A stretch of DNA of 64,000 bases from Apteryx mantelli. Taxonomy: Eukaryota; Chordata; Aves; Apterygiformes; Apterygidae. The notes under the pieces are model-generated. The model saw only the letters and a program-made list of their open reading frames with translations. It was not told the origin of the DNA and did no database searches. A program made the position numbers and the translations under genes. The DNA is taken from NCBI RefSeq assembly GCF_036417845.1, contig NC_089978.1, positions 142,408,288 through 142,472,287 of the forward strand, written 5' to 3'. Of the stretch, positions 26,276 through 37,709 are shown piece by piece. Within the stretch, counting starts at the first letter, position 1; the number at the start of each line of letters is the position of its first letter.

Positions 26276-27349
26276 TATCTGACAGATTTTTCATATGAGT
26301 ATATAAAAAGACTGCTCTCCCTCGCTTTTCCACATCAAACTCTCTCTTTTTGTAATGGATTCTCTGAACAGCATCCTTAGCTTCACTCTTCCTTCTTCAT
26401 ACCTCAGCAATCCCATCTACTGCCCTAGTTTCTGTAATCTTTGTATTACTGGTTCAAAATTCTAGCGTTCCCTGCTTTCCGCCTGCAATCTTCATTCAGT
26501 TCTACATTGCTTAATGCCTTTCCGCCATATCACCCTGGATGCCAGTGTAACCTCTACATGGTTAAAAAATGACTCAAAATGGCTAATTCACCCAGATCAG
26601 TGTTCTCTTCCACCCATAATACTGAACGTACCAAACTGCTGTTTCAATCTCACATTTGATTCCTTCCTTATCCTCTCTCTGCATATAATGAATCTCAGTA
26701 ATCTGGCTTTTTTTCCATGCTTTTTCATGTATTTACAGGCTTATATTTCTGTCTCATTGGCTAAAATGCTTGCTTTTTATCGGCTTTCTCTTCAGAAGTC
26801 ATGACATACAGCCTCACCTCCTCCATTCCAGTCCTTTTCCACACAGCCGCAAAAAGGTTGTTTTTCCTCCTCCTCCCTCAATTCAGATTTCAGGCCCTTC
26901 TGTGAAATCTTCTGGCTCAGTGTACATTCAGCCTTGAGTTCCAGGCACTGAATAAATTTGTTGTAGGGTAAAACGTAGGGTTTCTCTTTAATTAAAGTCT
27001 CAAATTTTAAAAGTAGCTTGAAATTTTGGATTCTGTTTTACTGTGATATACAGATAAAATAGAAACCAAAACTAGGCACCTTTTTCCCTATAAAATTTTC
27101 TGCTGTTATATTTATGTGTAAGATGTGTTTGAATTGTTGTGCCTATTTCCATCTCTAATGGACACACTGTATTTGTGTATCTACAAGACCATTAAGGTTT
27201 CTTTTAGAAAGAAATATACTTTTAAAAAAAAATAAAAGCAAATATTTTATAATCTCTGTCTAGGCCGACAATTATAAGTAATGATCAGCTGTGATTATTA
27301 CCATTTTACCATCATTTTGAACCAAATCAATAGTACTGTATATAAGAGA
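26276..27349. other. non-coding
   Basis: AT-rich, no exon supported. The plus-strand frame at 26514-26804 is hydrophobic by composition (pyrimidine-rich strand) and not a recognisable membrane protein. Confidence 0.5.
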
Positions 27350-27848
27350 AAAGAGAAGCTACTTCAGAAGATGTCCGCAGAAGTCCAGCAAGTCCAGAGG
27401 AGGACGACTAAAATGATGAAGGGACTGCAGCATCTCTCATGTGAGGAAAGGCTGAGAGAGCTGGGACTGTTAAGCCTAGAGAAGAGAAGACTCAGGGGGG
27501 ATCTTATCAGTCTTATCAATCATATAAATACCTAATGGGAGGGTGTAAAGAAGACAGAGCCAGACCCTTCTCAGTGGTGCCCAGTGACAGGATGAGGGGC
27601 AACACGCACAAACTGAAACACAGGAAGTTCTACCGAATATAAGAAAAAAAACTTTTTTACTGTGAGGATGACTGAGCACTGGAACAGGCTGCCCAGAGAG
27701 GTTGTGGAGTCTCTGTCATTGGAGATACTCAAAAGCTGTCTGGACATGTACCTGGGCAACCTGCTCTAGGTGATCCTGCTTGAGCAGGGGGGAAAGATGA
27801 TATCCAGAGGTCCCTTCCAACCCCAACTATTCTGTGATTCTGTGAGAA
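27350..27848 (+). mobile_element. CR1 LINE 3' fragment with intact octamer tail
   Basis: Plus-strand CR1 copy. The end of ORF2 is readable as [20 protein letters not shown] and [18 protein letters not shown] (27390-27510), the very C-terminus of the CR1 polyprotein. It is then broken by a frame change. The 3' UTR follows with the usual ACTGAGCACTGGAACAGGCTG and AGAGGTTGTGGAGTCTC. The copy ends TTCCAACCCCAACT and two ATTCTGTG-like octamers (27822-27845). Truncated at the 5' end by several kilobases. It is the least diverged mobile element in the window. Confidence 0.95.
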
Positions 27849-29512
27849 GAAAGCTGTGGTCCAACAATTTTGTAAGTCCTTCCAGCCATCCAAAGTCCTG
27901 GGATATTAGTTATGCAGTTAGTTCTGGAAACAAAACAGGGATATGCTGTCCAGAAAAGCAAAAACCACAAAACTGTTTAGCTCACTTTGCACAGTGAAGA
28001 TTCCCAAGGAAGAAAGTACATGTGCAAATGAGTGAAAAGAGCTTTCAGGAGCACTCATGCAAACTAAGACCTTATACTCAGGTGTGTTACCATCAATTAC
28101 TTTGGAGTGTTCTACAGAAGTTCCCAAGTCTCCACTTCTGTTGGCATCACTTGCCACTTGATCACAGTCAGGAAGAACAAATCCCAAATAGCCTGTAGGC
28201 TACACAGCAATATAATGCACAGTTTTAGAAGAAGAACAAAAGAACACTGCACAGACAAGTATCTCACAATACAAAAGGGAGGAGTAAGAGGAGCAACTTT
28301 TCCTCAAACCTGTTTTGTTTTTTTTCATTTTTCTGTAGTTTTATGCTTTTGTTTTTCTAAACTACTGGAAGAAGAGACATACTGAACCTCCTAGATCCTC
28401 TTGCTCTTCAAGCTGAACACTGAAAAATCTGTCAAACAAGAATGAACCTGTCCCTGGACAAATTATTCTTGCAATTTTAGAGGTTGTATCCGGAAACTTT
28501 CCCTTTAGCCACTGAAAGCTGAGTGAGTGATTCTGCCCCTGGGAAGGTGTGGTCATAGGCAGTCACATAGTATTAGCATTCAACATATCCATGAGTGATC
28601 TCATCTTTCTACAACCCCAGGGTATTATTGTTTTTCCACTTTCCAGCACTCTTCTCTGTCTGAATTGGCACTGCAGTCATCACCAGTATTAGCCAAGAAT
28701 TTAAACCTTCAGAAATCTTGCGCTGATATGCAGAAAGAAGCACCCATACAGCCTCTATGGGAAAGCAGTCACAGAGGTCTTCTGTCTCTAGATATTTTCA
28801 TGTATATGTAGTAGAGTTCAAAGAAACAGTTTGATAGTGTCTATTTTGATTAGTTTCAGCTTTACTGAAGAAGCATTTACCACACTACTCAACAATACAA
28901 ATTTGTTTCATAAAAACTTCCACACTGAATATTGAAACCCACTAACAAGTGTCTAACTGACATCAAATTATAACTTTAAAACAAGGTCTGAAGTAACAAA
29001 TATTTTTTCTCATATGTGTGTGTGAGTGCAAGTGCATGTGAGCCCATGCTTATATAGCCAAACCAGCTGCAGGAGTATCTATATACTTTCTTAACATCTT
29101 TTGTGTAGGTGTGGGTTTGGGATCTCCTGACTCACAATTTATGCTGTTAACTTCTGAAGGGGAACACAACTTTTGTTTTGGCATTGGATGGTTTATGTCA
29201 CAGAAACAATTCAAGTGCAACTGCAGTGAAAAGCAGAAAGACAAAGGTCTCTGGTAGGAACAGTCTTGCTTTTATGAATTTGCTTATCCACATGCTATCA
29301 AACTATAGCGATACCGAGCTGTTCTACGTACAAGGTTCCCCATAACCATCCTCATGTACTGACTCCCTCAACAGACTGAAAAACATGCTGAGGTATGGAG
29401 AACTCCCCCATTCAATTACTGGCCCAATCCCAATCTGCTCATTTTATGATATCTGATGGGTTCACAACACAAAGACACCATATAGGCGAACACTGAAAAA
29501 TAAACAACTGTT
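27849..29512. other. non-coding
   Basis: No gene recognised. Minus-strand frames at 27918-28187 and 28362-28556 have no domain. The latter lies downstream on the same strand as the 29513-29992 frame, but no good splice sites link the two. Confidence 0.45.
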
Positions 29513-29992
29513 CTATTTCCATTTCAAAATATCAATGTAGGGGGTCTTAAGTGACTCTATCAGCAGAAAGTGGTCATAGGTTGTTGCACTTTTGTCAACT
29601 GGGAATTGGGCAATGACCATCTGAATTTTAATTTCACTTATGTTTCTAGCAGAGCTCTTAACAACCATTCCAATCACTGGCTGGAATACTATGTTTTGTT
29701 TTTTTAATAACATGAATTCCAGTTTGGACAGGAGTTTGAAACCAGTTCCTGCGGATGAGATACTAACGCCACAAAGCGCTGCAGGAAGCTGTATTTCACA
29801 CATAAGACACACAGATCCCCACAGACAGATAAGAGCTTTATTTGTCTGATTTGCATTTATACTACTGAAGTTCATTGGCCCTATGGTGTCCTTTATCAGA
29901 TTTAACCTGATTTCAACATGTTTAATATTGAGGGGATTCCTCACATCCAACCTGTGGGCAATTCTTTCCAGGTTTGTTCTTACTATTTCCAA
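29513..29992 (-). CDS. 159-codon open frame, unknown, possible exon
   Basis: One of the two longest open frames in the window, in a local composition where stop codons should be frequent. It does not start with ATG: the first codon shown is TTG, and the frame runs a further 12 codons upstream to a stop, so it cannot be a whole gene and would have to be an internal exon or a decayed copy. A pyrimidine-rich run and an AG (GGAAATAG) just before it could be an acceptor, though the same spot also reads as a donor-like GTAAGA. The peptide has three N-glycosylation sequons (residues 41 NFS, 48 NQT, 117 NIS) and a hydrophobic stretch around residues 53-75. The end is LKWK and TAG. This would suit an extracellular domain, but I recognise no family. 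Confidence 0.25.
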   Translation of the reverse strand: MEIVRTNLERIAHRLDVRNPLNIKHVEIRLNLIKDTIGPMNFSSINANQTNKALICLWGSVCLMCEIQLPAALCGVSISSAGTGFKLLSKLEFMLLKKQNIVFQPVIGMVVKSSARNISEIKIQMVIAQFPVDKSATTYDHFLLIESLKTPYIDILKWK

Positions 29993-31835
29993 TATAGCAT
30001 ATAAGAAAAGTGAAGGGGAAGATAAAGACTAGAACACCTGGAAAGCACCTGTTATTTGTGTGCGCTGCCATTTGCATTAATGCCTTTTAAAACCAGTTGC
30101 AGTGCTGCAAAACACAAACTGAAGCTTTATTGCTACTGAGTTGTGAAGGCAGTTGCACAGAAAAGCTCAGACCACTGCAGGCTGACTAGCCAAAAACGGT
30201 CATTTCTTCCAAAGAGTCTACAAATGCAGAAGACAATCTTCTTCTTAAGATGATCACCTTCCTAAGATGATCTAGATTAAATGGAAGCTAAAGGAAAGTA
30301 TATAAAAAACCCTACAAGCCTTCTACAAGGAGCAAGTCTTTAAAAGAGACAAATACCAACATCACAACAGCCCAGAAATACAGATATAATCAACACTCCT
30401 TCAAACTTTTTCTTTTCTCCAAAGGCATGAAACATAAAATGTATGTTTAGGGATAAGTTTGACCCAACAGAGGCCTACATGAATGTAGTACAAAAGCAAC
30501 AGAAGGTTGAATGACTAATCTTAGTTCCTGGCTGGACAACTTAGAGTGTTTTTCCTCATGATAACCCCTGTATAAACGCATTACATGAATCACCTAACCA
30601 CAGGTACTGTTCTGATATGGGCTGAAATAATAAAACTGCAAGAAATACAAGCAAATGCTAATTTGATACATTTACCTGAGTTCTACAGTTACCAGCTGCA
30701 AGAAAAGAAGTGGGAGAGTTTACTGCTCCTGTTCTTATTTTATGGGCTGAGCCAACACACCATAACTGATTTGAGTAACCCTAAACACTTTGCCCGAAGG
30801 CATACTGAAAAAAATCCCCACCTAAATTACTAACACAATAATCCTGCAGGATGAAATTAAGGACCATTCAATTTCTACACTATGAAACTTACAATATTTC
30901 AAAAATAAAACCAATTTACTTTTTAAAAAGTGATTCAAATAATTTATTCATAAATCACTTTCTAGTGCTGCCTGTATTTATTTCAGTTTTTTTTATTAAG
31001 TAGCAATAAATCTTTCAAAATTGCCTGGCAGCTCTTCTTTTGTAATTAAAAAAAAAGAAAAGAAAAGGGGCCTAAGGTCTAAATGATCTGCACTCTTCAA
31101 AAAACAAAATCCCAAACTGAATGTGACATGCTCTGCTTTTTTTCCTCTCAGTCACCACAGGTGTCACAGACCTCAAAACTTATAGGAAGGTAGGACTTAG
31201 TTTTATTTCCACACTCTCACTGACATGCTGAAGATTAGTCGCTCTTCACCCCTGTGTAAAACAGCCTTATCCTTTAGCTTGGACACCAGGTGAAAGGCAG
31301 GCAATAGTGGAGCCCCTTGATTTTATTTTGTCTGAGATGACACACGTGCGATGGACTCCTTGTTAGAGGGAAGTGTCACTGCTACTTGCTGATTGAACTA
31401 TCTCTACTGGGAGACTTGCCAAGCATGTATCAAAGATGCAGAGTTTCCTAACTTCGAAAGTACTGCTAGGGCATACAGCAGGTTCTTGGGGACAGTTTCA
31501 TGGACCAATGCAGCATATATCGGGCAATTTTAGTAAGCCCCAAACTCCATCCTTGGTCTCAAAAGAACCAGTCAACAACTACAAAACAACAGAATTCAAA
31601 CTATTAACTCACACCGTGCAAGCACAGCTGAATAAAAAGCAAGTAGGCATCAATTTTCTCCTTTCTTTTATCAGTAGAAAAGATGAGAAATAGCACTACA
31701 GACAAATACTTACAAAGTATTGATTTTTTCTTAAATGTAAGTTTTGCAATTACCACGTCAGGCTGCAATTAGACTGTCATGACATACCAGTGGTGGGAGG
31801 ACCAGCCCCTTCCCAGCACCCCCTTCTACTGGTTT
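29993..31835. other. non-coding
   Basis: Nothing supportable. A short direct repeat of TAAGATGATC lies near 30246-30271. Plus-strand frames at 30585-30833 and 31436-31693 have no domain. Confidence 0.5.
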
Positions 31836-32049
31836 TCATAATTCAGGGAAAAGAAGACTCAGAAGTGTGCCAACAGAGGCAGCTGGATGAGGAAAATGAG
31901 GTTGCCCTTCAGATCTGAACTCTGTAAAATAGTCAGCATAAGAGCTCCAGTGAGCTCCCCCACACAGGCCAGATGGTTTTAAAGCCCACAGATTGAACTT
32001 TGGAAGGATAAATATTCTCAAGCATTGTCTAGGAGAGAGTTTGCATGGA

Positions 32050-32313
32050 TCAAAACTGTGCCAGGGAGCATGCTGAATTTAACAGCACAGAATGAATATC
32101 CAATGTCTGAGTCGCCCACACCTTGGCCCCATTTAATTTGCTAGGATAGATGTAAATGTTGTTTCCCAGCTGAATCTGGATGCTGGTGCTCAGCTCCTCA
32201 GAATAGGAGAGGAAGTCGGTGTTGGTGACCTTGCAGTGTGAGACAGCGTCAGCAGCCCAGCAGAATACTAATAAGCTCCACAGAAAATTGTCTTTAGGCA
32301 CACAGTCATCCAT
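32050..32313 (-). CDS. 87-codon frame with signal-peptide-like start, unknown
   Basis: Begins with ATG in a fair start context (CTCAGCATGG). The first 25 residues look like a secretory signal: a short polar start, a hydrophobic core FLWSLLVFCWAADAV at residues 10-24, then SHCKV, with a plausible cleavage after ADA or nearby. The rest (about 60 residues) is polar and beta-prone, with one pair of tyrosines in NNIYIYPS, and ends LNSACSLAQF. No family is recognised and no strong donor site is visible inside it. A second minus-strand frame (31836-32021) follows in another frame after two stops. It could be a small secreted protein, a first exon, a pseudogene or chance. Confidence 0.25.
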   Translation of the reverse strand: MDDCVPKDNFLWSLLVFCWAADAVSHCKVTNTDFLSYSEELSTSIQIQLGNNIYIYPSKLNGAKVWATQTLDIHSVLLNSACSLAQF

Positions 32314-35300
32314 GCTGAGCTCTGCTGGAGGTCACAGGGTCCATGAAGTCTCAGAGGAGAGGTGGAAAAAAAAAAAGCCAGATATCTCTTTAGGGGATCC
32401 CAAGACAATTCAAAGGAAGATACGTGTCCCTAGACTTAGTTGCACCAGCGAATGACTTCTTGGATATGGCTGCTACCCTGTTCCTGCCGGAGCTGTATAT
32501 TCTCATGCATAAGCTGCCCCATGGATTTTCTCAGAAGGTAAAAATAGACCTTATTTTTCTTGTTCAGAAAGTGAAGGACTTCAGGGGATGCACAACTTCC
32601 CTATGTAACAAAGACACTCGGTGTGACTTTCAGAGACAGGCTGAGGGGTGTCACACATGAGGCAGCGTCTGAAGCTGAAGGGCAGGAGGGAGCCATACTT
32701 AGAGTCGGAGTAGAGGGCTGGTCAAAATGGAAATGAAACCTCAGTTCTCTTGCACTTGGCAAATACAAATCTCAACAAATCTCTCTTCTTCAGAGAAATG
32801 AAGAAGGAAGAAAGAGAAGCAAGGCAGCTAACTGAAGCAAAAAACAGAATTTTGTCATCTGTACAACCCCCTAAAAACCAGGATAGCTCAATGCCACCTA
32901 ATATTGATAACTTATGCTTTCATACCTGCATTAAAAAGATTATTTGAATGGTTGTTTGATGAGAAGTTAGGACTTCCCCTATCATCTCCAAGGAAAGCCT
33001 TGCAGATACTCCTGGTTAGCTAAGCAGTAAAGAAGAGCCTCCTATCTCTTTTTCTAGAAGTATTTACCTGTCTGTTGCGATATGCTGACTAAGCATCTAA
33101 AGATACAAATCTGTATTCAGCACCTAGGATCCTAAAGTATTTCTGTGTTACATCTGCTTATTTTATAACTAAAAAACTCTGAAGTTTCACTAGTTACCAC
33201 AGTATCAGCAGTAAAACCGGGAAAGCACTTGAACTGTATTCTGCTTTGGGCATCAGCCACGAGTTGCCAGCTAAATCCCAGTTGGAGAATGTTTATGGCC
33301 AGTGAATGCAACCCTGAAAACATGCTGCTTGGTTTTCAAATCACCCTCCCCCACTCCGAGTTGTAAGAAAGTGAATCTGTAAGTCATCGAGAGGAAGAAA
33401 CAGAGATAGAGAGAGTGAAGAGAATGAATCAAACAGAATTCCCCGGATGCCATGTTTAGTCACTCTTCCAACTATTAACACACTTTGGAAAGAAATAATA
33501 CTCGCATGCATGGCAGAGAAATAGCCTTGTAGTTATTGCCTTTCTGCAAAACAACTCACAGGAGTCTCGCAGAAAAAGGAATACATCTCATTTCTTGAGC
33601 TGACCCGTTACAAAAAAAATGCTTACTGAAACAAACTGTGAAGGATTACAATGACTGCACTGTAATCACTGAATTACTGCACTGCTGAGTCTTCAGACTT
33701 CTAAGTCTACCAAGAGGCACAAAGCTTGCCCCTAAGATTAAGTTTCAAGTAAAATGCTACATACTTGTGTTGATTTCAGTTTGTGAAATTCTAAGGCCAA
33801 GGAATAATCTGACTGGAAATTTACTTAAGAAACAAAAAATCAGTGACAAATTGCAGGAGAAAGTTATGGTTTATGACTTATCTAGTAGAAGTACTTAGCT
33901 GCCACAATCAAGGATCACAGCCCTGCTGTTTTGGGCATAATGGGCAGTACTTGTAAACATGGACTACCTGAGCCTTGAGCAGCTAGAGGGTCACTAGACT
34001 TTCTGAACTCAGTGGAGAGAGAGGCTCTTCCACGGATGTTACTGCTCTCCTCTGACTACAGAGAAAGCCTATGGAAAATAAAAATATCTATAGTAGCTGA
34101 GAAAATGTTTTTCTATTTGGTCCTTTCCAAAGTGATAAACAAGTAGAGTTTTCTCTCTCGCATGTTCTTTTTTTTTTTTAAACTGAATTTAGTATCAGAA
34201 CTGGGACCTAACTTCTAGTCTCATACTACTTATAATGTGAGTAATACTAGATCTGTCATTTTATTCAAATTTTTTTGCTTTATGTCTCTTAAACCTGGCC
34301 TGAGGAAGCATCTCTCTTTCAACCTGTCCAACCGTGTGCATCTCATTGCTTAATACCAAGAGGTGAATGTTTATACAATCTCCGTATCTGGTCAGTTGCT
34401 GTTAGGCTGCCAACAAATGCACTAGTCATACTATTTTTGGTCAGGATTTTTGCAATCCAGACATTCATGCAGAAGAAACAGGATGGACACAATCTGTTCA
34501 CTGAAAACTCTTTTAAATGAAAAAACAGTTATTTTTTACCCCCCAAAAGCTATTAAAACCAAAAAGATTAGAAAGTAGTGATTTCTAAAACGAAAACTGG
34601 AGGGCCATATTACCTGCTCCTGCAAACTGTTCCAGACTTCCCTTTTCACCCAATAGTTGGGGTCTCTAATACATACATATTTCTCACCATTTCCCCTCCT
34701 ATATAAACAACTAGTCCCTTTCATTTGTCAGTACTGAATTATAAAAGCACTATTCCATGTGATACAAAGAGAAGCATAAATCAAAAAAATATACCTATAC
34801 ATTCCGTTCAGGCCAATGTAATGATAACAATTAAACATGTTTTCTTTTCCAGTTTTCCCATTCTTTTAGCTAAGCTCTTTAACGAATGCTGGCAATTCTC
34901 CTTCCCCACTTCCTTCTCTGTCTTTCTGGTGGCTTACCACAGATGACTATCATTTGACCTATAATGAACTCTCTGGTGACTGGTTGTCATATAGTTATTC
35001 AACTACATAATATGATACAAGCACATTCATAATTTTCACAATCTCTGTCTAATCCAAAATGTTTCTGTTTCTTGTTAAGGAAAGAGACAGAAGATGCAGG
35101 TGGTTCTCCTAAACGTGAACTCATTTCTTCAATATGAAACAAAGTGTTCATTGCAGTTCAAGGCAGCAAATTTAGTAAATATAATAGCTGGAAAATAGAT
35201 TAAATGTGAAACAGATATGACATCTACCTCTTACCTCATCTTACTTCATGCCATCTAGGCAAGGGTTTATCCCACTATACACATACCTTCTTTATGAATG

Positions 35301-37427
35301 TATATTCTTCATTGTTATGTTACAGTTCATATTTAGTAAATTCAGAGAAAACCAGTATTGTCATACAGAAAGATCGGAGGGCTTGAAACAATTAGCTATG
35401 GTGTTTTTCTAATCCACACACTTCAGTGTTAAATCTAAATGACGCAAACATAACCATAATGAGATGCCTGCTTACTCTTGGTAAATAAAAGGCAAGTCCC
35501 AATCTAGCTCCTCTTGAAGTCAGTGGATAGTCTTCCATTCAGTTCAGGGAAACAGAATTAAAGCCAGCAGGCTTGTCTATGTTCCCACTTATACCAATTT
35601 ACTTATGTGTGTTTTAAACATATGTTAGTAAACTTCCTGCAAATCACTGTCTGGATATTTTGGTTTAAACTATGTTTGTTTTGTTTAGCTTAGGTCAAGT
35701 AAGTGAAATAAACTATACTGAGAAAGACCCCCATTAATCTAATAGTGAACACAGAGCACTACACTATTTTTTTATATTGTCATATATTTTTCTGGTATAG
35801 CCATTTTGGTAAATATTCCTGTGAGGACAAGAGCTTACAGTTATATTTAGACTAAATCGAAAGAGGTTAGTCTAAAACTGAAAGAGGAGTATCCCTCCCC
35901 TACACTATATGAAATCTGACTACACCAGTTTAATTATGTCAATAATGAGTGAAAAAAGCTATACTATAAAGCCATGATGATCCAACAAATTAGAAGTAAA
36001 AACTCATATACAAGCAACTGCAGTACTGTTTGAAAATGATGACCACAATAATTATTAGTAAAGTCTAGCACAGCACTGTATTATTTCTAGTATAGAGGAT
36101 TTGATTCTCACACTAGTTCCCACTGAAAAAAAAGAATGGAAATGGAAGAAAAGAGCTTGAAACCGTTTCAAGTTTCTGGGAAGGAAGAATTCTTGTCATG
36201 GAACTGAGCACAGTTCTAATATAGCAATTACATTTCAGAAGAGATAAATGCTGCTGGTCTGTAAGTCAACTTGAATATGAGGCTACCTAACCAGTATCTT
36301 TAAGAGTCTGTCTCAGTGCAGTCGCGCCTCTGAAAGAAAAGCCAAGGTACAAAAGGAACAGCAGCCTGTAATTTATTTATTAAGCTTATTGGACTTCCAG
36401 AGTTTAATATTCAAGGGCAGAAAACTTCACCTCTGTGCAAAAATGCTTTATTATTTTGTAGTTTTTACTGTCCTTGCAGATACACATACATATTTTATCT
36501 TGACCCTGGACTTCACTCTGCATTCTTGAAAACCAGGACCAATATTCTGAAAAATATTCTGAAAAGCTAAAATCAAGATTTAAGAGCCTAAATGCCTTGA
36601 AAATCTTGGCTCACGCTGTTAGTACCTATTTAAATATTGTTCAGTCTCCTGATTTCCCGTCCTTCCTTTTTAATTACATAAGGGGCAAGTCCACTGAAAC
36701 TAAACTTTAAAGACAAAAAAGAAGAATAAAATAATGGACACTAGATTAAGGTACACATAGTTCTATTGCTATTTCTCTTTTAATGCCAGAAGATTAGTTA
36801 TTTAAATATTCTCCAATTCCAAACAGATTTGTAAGCGAATCATTTTGGTATCAATTATCAGTAAAGAAAAGCCCAAAACTAGAGTTGTTTTTTTTCAGGA
36901 ACATGAACAAAAAATTCTTGGGCAGCTGCTCAACTCCTTCTTCTTGAGTCAGGCAAACAAATCTGTTTGTCCTCTCCTGACTTCTAGTTTCTACAAAGCA
37001 AATGCAAAAACTGACAAACTTACTGAATTACTGTAATTGTTCAGGAGTTAGACAGTTTAGCTATTTAGTGGTCTGGTGATCTATTTAGCCATCAGAATCT
37101 CTGAATGCCTTCGTTTTCTCCCATCCTTTGCTTCTCATATAAATAGACCTTTTGTCTACCATGTAGCAGTAGATATACCATGTGATGCTGATGTCTAGTT
37201 TACCACACTCATAACCTCCTCTTTTACAATGACCTCACAGCAATAACAGCTTTTGTTTTCACATGAGATAAGCTGCCATAAAATGACTCTAGCAAAGTAT
37301 TTATTTGTCTGTTATGATTTTTTTAATAATGAAAGTAATCATCTGTGTGGAGTGCTTTTTAAGGACTTCAGTTACAGAAGACTTGGAATTACCTGCTACT
37401 TTGAGGGGAGCATGTAAGTAAAATTAA
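32314..37427. other. non-coding
   Basis: No gene recognised. At 35505-35545 the phrase TCTTGAAGTCAGTGGATAGTC and its neighbourhood again resemble an old reptile/bird repeat fragment containing TTGAAGTCAATGGGAGTC, too short to name. A T11 run lies at 34169-34179. A tandem ATATTCTGAAAA pair is at about 36540-36566. Confidence 0.5.
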
Positions 37428-37490
37428 TTAATGTTTACACAATCTAGAAATTGATGAATGTTTAATCAAATAATACACATTCAAACTTAC

Positions 37491-37709
37491 AATGCTTCTT
37501 AAATCTGGGGGAAAGCGCATCGGGATTTTCAAGATGTGAACATAACAAACTTCATGGAGACAGCCACTGTACAAACCACTTTTATGCACTTCTCCAGTCT
37601 TCATTCTCCCTGACTCTGTCTTTATTCTCTTTCCCCTGGTCCATTCCCATCTGCCAAAGCCAGTATCAATTAAAGAATATTGCTTCTGTTCTTCATCCGC
37701 CACCCACAT
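37491..37709 (-). CDS. candidate first coding exon, unknown gene
   Basis: ATG at 37707-37709 on the minus strand opens 73 codons that end exactly at a consensus donor, ATT|GTAAGT (donor at 37485-37490), leaving phase 0. The peptide starts MWVADEEQKQYS, has basic and polar stretches, and ends MRFPPDLRSI. No domain, signal peptide or membrane segment is recognised. The phase matches the phase-0 acceptor of the terminal exon candidate at 12916 on the same strand, but one codon phase agrees by chance one time in three. It could equally be a non-coding RNA exon or chance. Confidence 0.25.

Noticed and set aside
27281..27535. An 84-codon gene ending in a basic helix
   Set aside because: From about codon 35 on it is the C-terminus of CR1 ORF2. 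The upstream part is ordinary flanking DNA.
29513..29992. Reading the frame as the GAIN domain of an adhesion G-protein-coupled receptor
   Set aside because: The hydrophobic pattern and sequons are only loosely similar. There is no GPS cleavage motif and no seven-transmembrane exon anywhere downstream on the same strand.
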